From the NCBI GenBank assembly GCA_030248825.1, contig JARCMB010000398.1, positions 1-5,352 of the forward strand: 5,352 nucleotides of DNA, given 5' to 3'. Positions 1-4,468 of this stretch are shown here, piece after piece; within the stretch, counting starts at the first letter, position 1; each line of letters opens with the position of its first letter. This DNA comes from Pseudanabaenaceae cyanobacterium MP8IB2.15. Its GTDB lineage: Bacteria; Cyanobacteriota; Cyanobacteriia; Pseudanabaenales; Pseudanabaenaceae. The notes under the pieces were generated by a model that saw only the letters and a program-made list of their open reading frames with translations, was not told the DNA's origin and did no database searches. Made by a program: the position numbers and the translations under genes.

Positions 1-8
1 ATTTAGAA

Positions 9-36
9 ACCCCATCGTCGCGTAGCAGGGTGGGGT
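9..36 (-). terminator. Possible weak intrinsic terminator after ndhJ
   Basis: Read on the minus strand, downstream of the ndhJ stop, ACCCCA (36 to 31) can pair with TGGGGT (14 to 9) around a 16-nt loop. The next bases are TTCTAAAT, so the U-tract is short. Position and orientation suit the 3' end of the ndhCKJ operon, but the stem is only 6 bp and the loop is large. It could be a weak terminator, an mRNA-stabilising hairpin or chance. Confidence 0.3.
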
Positions 37-66
37 AGTTCATTGGTTGCCCATCAGAGAAAGAGC

Positions 67-621
67 TTAATAAGCGTCTTGCAATTCGTAGAAGTCGGGT
101 GTGACGTAATCTTTCCGCATCGGGTAGCCAACCCAATCTTCGGGCATCAAGATCCGCTTGAGGTTAGGATGTCCTTCGTAGACAATGCCATACATATCGA
201 AGGTTTCGCGCTCTTGCCAGTCAGCCGACTTCCAGATCCAGAAGACCGATGGGCAGTGTGGATCGGCACGAGGCACAAATACCTTAATCCTGACTTCTTG
301 GGGATTGCTGTAGTCACCATTTGCTGCGACCTTTGCCAAGTGATATGTGCTGACCAGATCTTCACCTGCACCAGCATCATAACCACACTGACACATCATG
401 TAGTTAAAGCCATAGGCATAAAGCGCAGTGGAAAACGGAATCAGATATTCTCGGCTGACTTTGAGGACAGGCACATTTAAATGATCCAGCCCTAAAAACT
501 CATGCTCAAACCCGTTAGCCAATAACCAGTCTGAAACTGGATTGGGTGGGGTAATCGCCGCAACTGGTTGAATTTCACCTTCACCTGATGTCGGGACTTC
601 GCCTTTAATTTCTTCAGCCAC
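67..621 (-). CDS. ndhJ: NAD(P)H-quinone oxidoreductase subunit J
   Basis: This is the 184-residue NdhJ subunit, homologous to NuoC and the 30-kDa subunit of respiratory complex I. It sits in the stromal/cytoplasmic connecting module of thylakoid NDH-1, which passes electrons from ferredoxin to plastoquinone in respiration, cyclic electron flow and CO2 uptake. The family signature is clear: ERETFDMYGI at residues 137-146, then GHPNLKRILMPEDW at 150-163 and GYPMRKDY at 165-172. The first 30 residues or so are low-complexity and variable, and the length is close to the usual 170-185. The start is GTG, with GAGG about 9 nt upstream. It overlaps the ndhK stop by 8 bp, which indicates translational coupling. 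It is the last gene of the ndhC-ndhK-ndhJ operon, an order shared with other cyanobacteria and with plastids. No defects are visible. Confidence 0.96.
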   Translation of the reverse strand: MAEEIKGEVPTSGEGEIQPVAAITPPNPVSDWLLANGFEHEFLGLDHLNVPVLKVSREYLIPFSTALYAYGFNYMMCQCGYDAGAGEDLVSTYHLAKVAANGDYSNPQEVRIKVFVPRADPHCPSVFWIWKSADWQERETFDMYGIVYEGHPNLKRILMPEDWVGYPMRKDYVTPDFYELQDAY

Positions 622-1360
622 GAACTTCTACCTCTTGCTTTTGGGCGATTTGCAGTGCGGGTAGTGGAATGCCTGATTCCACTAACTCTTTGGGCGGCGA
701 CATGCGCGTGGGCATTTCCAAATACTTACCTGTCAAGATTGGCGGTACAACCTTCATTTCATGCTTGATTGAGTAAAAACGATGAGTTTGCTGAATGCCA
801 GCTCGTTCGCTAAAACTTTCTGTCCCAATTTTCTTCCGCAGCTTAATAATGGCATCGAAAATTGCTTCGGGACGAGGAGGGCAGCCAGGTAGATAAACAT
901 CAACAGGAATCAGTTTATCAACCCCGCGCACGGTTGTGTAGGAATCAGTGCTGAACATGCCGCCAGTAATCGTACAAGCACCCATGGCGATCACGTACTT
1001 CGGCTCTGCCATTTGCTCGTAGAGTCTTACCAAAGCAGGAGCCATTTTCATCACTACAGTGCCAGCCGTAATAATTAGATCGGCCTGGCGAGGACTCGAA
1101 CGAGGCAGCAGCCCGAAGCGATCGAAGTCAAACCGCGAGCCAAGCATTGCTGCAACTTCGATGAAACAACAACTAGTGCCGTATAACAGCGGCCACAAGC
1201 TCGACATCCGCGCCCAGCTGTACAGATCGTCGAGCGTGGTTAAAACAACGTTATTCGACAAATCTTGAGTAACGTTAGACGCTTCGATCGGATTGATCAG
1301 GCGTTGCTTTTGCTCGTCAATACTAAAATCTAAACTAACTGTTTCTGGTTTCATGACCAT
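614..1360 (-). CDS. ndhK: NAD(P)H-quinone oxidoreductase subunit K (N2 Fe-S cluster subunit)
   Basis: NdhK is the homolog of NuoB/PSST and carries the terminal [4Fe-4S] cluster N2 that reduces plastoquinone in NDH-1. The four expected ligands are present, numbered from the ATG at 1360: the tandem Cys64-Cys65 in GTSCCFIE, Cys129 in GACTITGG and Cys160 in PGCPPRPE. The block SSPRQADLIITAG is also characteristic. I chose ATG 1360 (248 residues) because AGGGAG at 1373-1368 lies 7 nt upstream. ATG 1354 would overlap the ndhC stop as ATGA but has poor spacing. The reading frame also extends to a TTG at 1381, which would give 255 residues but has only a weak upstream AGG. The N-terminal 30 residues or so are variable in the family. 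The gene overlaps ndhC by 10 bp and ndhJ by 8 bp, so all three are probably co-translated. Confidence 0.95.
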   Translation of the reverse strand: MVMKPETVSLDFSIDEQKQRLINPIEASNVTQDLSNNVVLTTLDDLYSWARMSSLWPLLYGTSCCFIEVAAMLGSRFDFDRFGLLPRSSPRQADLIITAGTVVMKMAPALVRLYEQMAEPKYVIAMGACTITGGMFSTDSYTTVRGVDKLIPVDVYLPGCPPRPEAIFDAIIKLRKKIGTESFSERAGIQQTHRFYSIKHEMKVVPPILTGKYLEMPTRMSPPKELVESGIPLPALQIAQKQEVEVRG

Positions 1361-1710
1361 TCTAAAGCTCCCTTTCTCCAAGCATAAACAAGACCTAATA
1401 CAAGAATAGCGATAAAAATTAAAGCTTCGACAAAAGCCAACAAACCAAGTTGACTAAATGCTACTGCCCAAGGATATAGAAACACGGTTTCCACATCAAA
1501 GATCACGAAGGCAAGGGCGAACATGTAGTAACGAATATTGAATTGAATCCAAGCACCCCCGATCGGCTCACAACCAGACTCGTAGGATGTGCGACCAGCA
1601 GGATTGTATGTATTTGGACTGAGAAATTTAGATAGCACAAGCCCTAGCACAGGTACTAGGATGCAGATGATGGTAAACATCAAAAGGTACTCGTAACCGC
1701 TTAAAACCAA
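1351..1710 (-). CDS. ndhC: NAD(P)H-quinone oxidoreductase subunit 3
   Basis: NdhC is the small membrane-arm subunit homologous to NuoA/ND3, placed where the quinone-binding connecting domain meets the thylakoid membrane. The 119 residues form three hydrophobic helices at about 8-30, 60-81 and 88-110. Conserved features are the loop TSYESGCEPIGGAW (41-54), the acidic FDVET of helix 2 (71-75) and the C-terminal end WRKGALEWS. The start is TTG: an in-frame stop lies only a few codons upstream, there is no upstream ATG or GTG in frame, and GAGAGG at 1723-1718 sits 7 nt before it. An internal ATG at residue 11 would cut off half of helix 1. This is the first gene of the operon, with a TATAAT about 30 nt upstream. 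The loop has Cys47 where cyanobacterial homologs I remember have Met. Confidence 0.95.
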   Translation of the reverse strand: MVLSGYEYLLMFTIICILVPVLGLVLSKFLSPNTYNPAGRTSYESGCEPIGGAWIQFNIRYYMFALAFVIFDVETVFLYPWAVAFSQLGLLAFVEALIFIAILVLGLVYAWRKGALEWS

Positions 1711-1717
1711 GAATCTA

Positions 1718-1723
1718 CCTCTC
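1718..1723 (-). promoter_or_regulatory. Ribosome binding site of ndhC
   Basis: GAGAGG on the minus strand lies 7 nt before the TTG at 1710. It supports TTG as the true start of ndhC, since no ATG or GTG is available between the upstream in-frame stop and the conserved GYEYLL residues. Confidence 0.7.
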
Positions 1724-1739
1724 TATTCAACCAATATTT

Positions 1740-1745
1740 ATTATA
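1740..1745 (-). promoter_or_regulatory. Predicted -10 element for the ndhCKJ operon
   Basis: A perfect TATAAT lies on the minus strand within the divergent intergenic region. It would start transcription near position 1733, leaving a leader of roughly 20 nt that contains the ndhC ribosome binding site. No good -35 is seen at 16-18 bp spacing (GTTTTG or TTTTGC), so activator help or relaxed -35 use is possible. The call rests on the -10 match and its position. Confidence 0.5.
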
Positions 1746-1782
1746 TCTGGGCTAATCGTCAGCAAAACACATGAATGAAATT

Positions 1783-1811
1783 TTGTTGCGAATTTAAAAC
1801 TTTCGTATATC
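1783..1811 (+). promoter_or_regulatory. Tentative promoter for the heme oxygenase gene
   Basis: TTGTTG (1783-1788), a 17-bp spacer and TATATC (1806-1811) give a partial match to a sigma-70 type promoter (3/6 and 4/6). It would leave a leader of about 85 nt before the GTG at 1903. The region is AT-rich, so weak matches are easy to find. A second candidate, TATTAA at 1876-1881, has no recognisable -35. Confidence 0.22.
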
Positions 1812-1850
1812 TCCAATAGTAAACTGATCTAGCAAAAACAGAAACAATTC

Positions 1851-1867
1851 AAGCTTTTAAAAAACTT
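1851..1867. promoter_or_regulatory. Imperfect 17-bp palindrome in the heme oxygenase leader
   Basis: AAGCTTTTAAAAAACTT is symmetric about position 1859, with 7 of 8 pairs complementary and a single C/A mismatch at 1854/1864. It lies 36 bp upstream of the heme oxygenase start. This could be an operator for a dimeric regulator, but AT-rich DNA makes such palindromes common, and I recognise no known motif (no GTA-N8-TAC NtcA site). Confidence 0.2.
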
Positions 1868-1892
1868 ACTGGATCTATTAATTCAACTATAT

Positions 1893-1898
1893 AGGAGG
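1893..1898 (+). promoter_or_regulatory. Strong ribosome binding site of the heme oxygenase gene
   Basis: AGGAGG, complementary to the 16S anti-Shine-Dalgarno, ends 4 nt before the GTG at 1903. It fixes GTG as the start, giving MSQTLEK. It is the strongest ribosome binding site in the window, which suggests efficient translation. Confidence 0.8.
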
Positions 1899-1902
1899 CA
1901 AA

Positions 1903-2640
1903 GTGAGTCAGACTTTAGAAAAAGAACAGGATCAGGGGTTAGCTACGTTACTGCGTGAAGGTACGCAAAAAGCCCACACGATGGCAGAGAACACTGATTT
2001 TATTAAAGGCTTTTTAAAAGGAGTACTGGATAAACAGTCCTATCGTAAGTTCTCGGCAAATCACTACTTCATCTATGCAACGTTAGAGGAAGAGTTGACC
2101 AAGCACCAAAATCATCCTGTCTTAAGTAAGATTTATTTCCCTCAACTATGGCGGCGCGAGAGCCTAGAACAGGACATGGCTTACTTCTATGGGGCTGATT
2201 GGAGTAGTCAAGTGCAGCCTTCGATCGCTTGCAAAAATTACATCAAGCATATGCAAGAAGTATCGGCAACTTCGCCAGAATTACTGGTCGCCCATGCCTA
2301 TACCCGTTATATGGGCGATTTGTCGGGCGGACAAATCCTCAAGAATATTGCGAAAAAAGCTCTAGGGTTGAGCGATAACGATGGGCTAGCCTTCTATGAC
2401 TTCGATGCGATTAAAAATCATGGCGAATTCAAGAAGAATTATCGGGCGGCACTCGATACTTTGCCAGTCGATGCGCCAACTGCTAATCGCATCGTCGATG
2501 AGGCAAATCATGCTTTCCATTTAAATATGGAGTTGTTCCGCGAACTCAAGGGCAACTGGTTCTTACCTTTACTGCGGTTTATCTGGAATTCGATTATCAG
2601 TCGCTTTCAACCAAAGTCGAATGTAGCAACTGTAAGCTAG
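1903..2640 (+). CDS. ho1: Heme oxygenase (biliverdin-producing)
   Basis: This soluble heme oxygenase cleaves heme to biliverdin IX-alpha, CO and Fe2+ using O2 and reduced ferredoxin. It is the entry step to phycocyanobilin and other bilins for phycobilisomes and phytochromes. The 245 residues match the roughly 240-residue cyanobacterial family. LREGTQKAHTMAEN (17-30) holds the proximal heme ligand His25. The distal helix YTRYMGDLSGGQILK (133-147) has the glycine-rich GDLSGGQ, with Asp139 at the position that organises the active-site water. IVDEANHAF (197-205) is also typical. The C-terminus has a hydrophobic stretch, GNWFLPLLRFIWNSI (217-231), followed by a polar tail. The GTG start is fixed by AGGAGG. 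The gene is transcribed divergently from ndhC and closed by a strong terminator, so it is probably monocistronic. The family is certain. The choice of ho1 over the low-oxygen paralog ho2 is from general resemblance only. Confidence 0.93.
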   Translation: MSQTLEKEQDQGLATLLREGTQKAHTMAENTDFIKGFLKGVLDKQSYRKFSANHYFIYATLEEELTKHQNHPVLSKIYFPQLWRRESLEQDMAYFYGADWSSQVQPSIACKNYIKHMQEVSATSPELLVAHAYTRYMGDLSGGQILKNIAKKALGLSDNDGLAFYDFDAIKNHGEFKKNYRAALDTLPVDAPTANRIVDEANHAFHLNMELFRELKGNWFLPLLRFIWNSIISRFQPKSNVATVS

Positions 2641-2663
2641 GTTAACCAGCAAATTAAACGATT

Positions 2664-2709
2664 AAAGGTCGATCGCTATGTCAAGGTAGGATGTAGCGAT
2701 CGACTTTTT
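2664..2709 (+). terminator. Strong intrinsic terminator after the heme oxygenase gene
   Basis: GTCGATCGCTA (2668-2678) and TAGCGATCGAC (2694-2704) form a perfect 11-bp stem. It can be extended by a G-U pair and three A-U pairs (2664-2667 with 2705-2708). The loop is 15 nt, and the 3' arm runs into TTTTT at 2705-2709. It begins 24 nt after the stop codon. Each arm contains one CGATCG site. The flanking AAA and TTTTT make the hairpin potentially bidirectional, but no minus-strand gene ends here. Confidence 0.88.
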
Positions 2710-2715
2710 GTGCCT

Positions 2716-2743
2716 TTGAAATCGATCGTAAATGTGATAGAAA
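2716..2743 (+). promoter_or_regulatory. Predicted promoter of the DNA methyltransferase gene
   Basis: TTGAAA (2716-2721, 5/6 to the -35 consensus), a 16-bp spacer and TAGAAA (2738-2743, 4/6 to the -10 consensus) lie directly after the heme oxygenase terminator. A transcript would start at about 2749-2751, almost on the ATG, implying a leaderless or near-leaderless mRNA. That fits the absence of a clear Shine-Dalgarno. The spacer contains a CGATCG site (2723-2728). Read-through from the upstream gene is an alternative source of transcription. Confidence 0.33.
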
Positions 2744-2750
2744 TGACAAG

Positions 2751-4055
2751 ATGTCAAAGACTAGGCGACCAATTGGGGTAGATTTATTCGCGGGTGCAGG
2801 TGGCATGACGCTAGGATTCGAGCAAGCTGGCTTTGATGTGCTGGCGGCAGTAGAGATCGATCCGATTCACTGTGCGACACATGAGTTTAATTTTCCGTTT
2901 TGGTCGGTAATTTGCCAAAGTGTCATAGAGCTTACGGGTAAGGAAATTCGATCTCGATCAAAAATTAAGGATCGAGAAATTGATGTTGTGTTTGGGGGGC
3001 CGCCGTGTCAGGGTTTTTCATTAATGGGAAAACGAGCCCTTGACGATCCGCGTAATTCACTTGTATCCCACTTTATGCGCTTGGTTTTGGAATTACAGCC
3101 CAAGTATTTTGTGATGGAGAATGTGAAAGGATTGACGCTTGGCAAGCATCAGCAATTCCTGACTGAAATCATCGCAGAGTTTCAATCACATGGATACGTA
3201 GTCGAAAACAACTATGAGGTTCTCAATGCATCTTATTATGGTGTACCGCAGAACAGAGAGCGATTATTTCTACTTGGCTGTCGTGAGGGATTATCGTTAC
3301 CAAATTACCCGATCCCAATCACGAAACCAGCTAAAGCCAAGAAGTTTAAATCTAAAGAGTTAGCCGATCTGCCTGACTCGCCGACCGTATGGGATGCGAT
3401 CGAAGATTTACCTGAATCAGAAAATTACGCCGAACTACTCAAACAAGATTGGTGTATGGCTGAGTATGGCAAGCCCAGTAACTACAGTAGTTTTTTGCGC
3501 GGTTTGACCAGACCCGATCGCGATTATTCCTATGTTCGCAGACACGATCGGGGGATTCTCACTTCGAGTATGCGGACAAACCACAGTCAAGTCTCGATCG
3601 ATCGATTCCAGCTTACCAATCCAGGCGAAACGGAACCAATCAGCCGCTTCTACAAATTGGATAAAGAAGGTGTTTGCAATACTTTGAGAGCAGGTACGCC
3701 CAGCAATCGCGGTGCATTTACATCGCCTCGACCAATTCATCCGATCGTACCCAGATGCATCACGGTAAGGGAAGCTGCAAGATTACACTCATATCCCGAC
3801 TGGTTTAGATTTCATCTGACCAAGTGGCATGGCTTTCGACAAATTGGCAACTCTGTCCCTCCACTTTTAGCCAAGGCTGTAGCGGCAAAGGTGATGCAAG
3901 CTCTGGAATTGAATCCAGTTATCTCATCTCATTCTCAAGATTTAGGGAAAATCGAGTTACTCCAAATCAAAATGGCACAGGCTGCCGATCGATACAGTGT
4001 CGATCGACATGTGATCGAACCTAGAAGTAAAAAGACGATTGTGCCACATCACTAA
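2751..4055 (+). CDS. Orphan C5-cytosine DNA methyltransferase, possibly CGATCG-specific
   Basis: This enzyme transfers a methyl group from S-adenosylmethionine to carbon 5 of cytosine in a specific DNA sequence. All main motifs are in order over 434 residues: motif I DLFAGAGGMTLGF (11-23), motif IV GGPPCQGFS (82-90) with catalytic Cys86, motif VI ENV (123-125), motif VIII QNRERL (167-172), motif IX RCITVREAARLHSYPD (335-350) and motif X GFRQIGNSVPPLLAKAV (361-377). The target recognition region lies at about 180-334, and a non-catalytic tail follows after about 390. ATG 2751 is the only sensible start and has no clear ribosome binding site. No endonuclease, vsr or specificity gene lies beside it, so it looks like an orphan. 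From memory it resembles Synechocystis slr0214 (M.Ssp6803I, CGATCG/PvuI specificity), which suits the CGATCG-rich window. The methyltransferase function is certain; the target site is inference. Confidence 0.94.
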   Translation: MSKTRRPIGVDLFAGAGGMTLGFEQAGFDVLAAVEIDPIHCATHEFNFPFWSVICQSVIELTGKEIRSRSKIKDREIDVVFGGPPCQGFSLMGKRALDDPRNSLVSHFMRLVLELQPKYFVMENVKGLTLGKHQQFLTEIIAEFQSHGYVVENNYEVLNASYYGVPQNRERLFLLGCREGLSLPNYPIPITKPAKAKKFKSKELADLPDSPTVWDAIEDLPESENYAELLKQDWCMAEYGKPSNYSSFLRGLTRPDRDYSYVRRHDRGILTSSMRTNHSQVSIDRFQLTNPGETEPISRFYKLDKEGVCNTLRAGTPSNRGAFTSPRPIHPIVPRCITVREAARLHSYPDWFRFHLTKWHGFRQIGNSVPPLLAKAVAAKVMQALELNPVISSHSQDLGKIELLQIKMAQAADRYSVDRHVIEPRSKKTIVPHH

Positions 4056-4068
4056 CTGGTATAAGTCT

Positions 4069-4098
4069 CTGACTCCCCCGATCCAAAATAGATATGAT
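4069..4098 (+). promoter_or_regulatory. Predicted promoter of the small membrane protein gene
   Basis: CTGACT (4069-4074, 4/6 to TTGACA), an 18-bp spacer and TATGAT (4093-4098, 5/6 to TATAAT) lie in the 77-bp gap after the methyltransferase. Transcription would begin near 4105, leaving a leader of about 28 nt that contains TAGGTAGG. The small gene may therefore be independently transcribed, though read-through from the methyltransferase is also likely because no terminator lies between them. Confidence 0.4.
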
Positions 4099-4132
4099 GA
4101 TAGAAATTGTGTGCTAGGTAGGTAATTTGGGC

Positions 4133-4468
4133 ATGAATAGATCAGCTCTCAAAAATCTTTTAAAGAAGCCCGAAAAAGCTCAGCAAATCGAACTTTCAGA
4201 TGATGATCGCGCCACGATCCAAAAGCTAGAAATTCTCGTGCAGGCGGTAGAGCGAGTTTATCCCAGCATGAAAGGGTTGATGTGGCGCAGCTTTGTCCAA
4301 GGGATATTTGTGGGACTCGGTACAACTGTGGGATTGACAATTGTATTTGGCACTCTAACCTATGCCTTGACCCAGCTCAAAGTCGTGCCTGGATTAGGCG
4401 AATTGATCGAAAAATCTAAAGTAGAAAGGATCATCCCTCGCAAAGATCTTAATCCACAAAGATTCTAG
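4133..4468 (+). CDS. Small single-pass membrane protein, DUF5665-like
   Basis: No function is known to me. From the ATG at 4133 the product has 111 residues: a charged N-terminal region with a probable helix at about 25-42, one hydrophobic segment at about 53-81 (SFVQGIFVGLGTTVGLTIVF onward), and VVPGLGELIE (84-93) before a basic tail. The tryptophan before the glycine-rich helix and the following PxLGELI resemble the DUF5665 family of small membrane proteins, recalled without a search. An in-frame TTG at 4127 would add two residues. ATG is preferred, with AGG at 4120-4122 lying 10 nt upstream. The gene lies 77 bp after the methyltransferase on the same strand. Its TAG stop overlaps the stop of the opposing amidohydrolase gene in the palindrome CTAG, so no room is left for a separate terminator. 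Confidence 0.75.
   Translation: MNRSALKNLLKKPEKAQQIELSDDDRATIQKLEILVQAVERVYPSMKGLMWRSFVQGIFVGLGTTVGLTIVFGTLTYALTQLKVVPGLGELIEKSKVERIIPRKDLNPQRF

Noticed and set aside
43..480. Plus-strand open frame of 145 residues opposite ndhJ
   Set aside because: It lies wholly within the 3' side of a clearly recognised ndhJ on the other strand, has no recognisable domain, and is a shadow of it.
1361..1381. Extended ndhK start at TTG 1381
   Set aside because: The extra residues are simply the ndhC coding end read in another frame, and AGGGAG at 1373-1368 is correctly spaced for ATG 1360. It is kept only as an alternative.
1723..1890. Direct repeat ATTCAAC at both ends of the divergent intergenic region
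   Set aside because: Seven bases in AT-rich DNA is within chance, and the copies do not sit at matching distances from promoters.
2664..2728. CRISPR-like or integron-like repeat cluster
   Set aside because: The repeated CGATCG units are short, irregularly spaced palindromes found all along the window, without spacers of constant length.
3435..3740. Minus-strand open frame of 101 residues inside the methyltransferase gene
   Set aside because: It is antisense to the recognition region of a complete methyltransferase, with no family resemblance or ribosome binding site that I can see.
2751..4055. Complete restriction-modification or other defence island around the methyltransferase
   Set aside because: Its neighbours are a heme oxygenase, a small membrane protein and a deaminase-like enzyme. 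No endonuclease, vsr, helicase or mobile element is visible.
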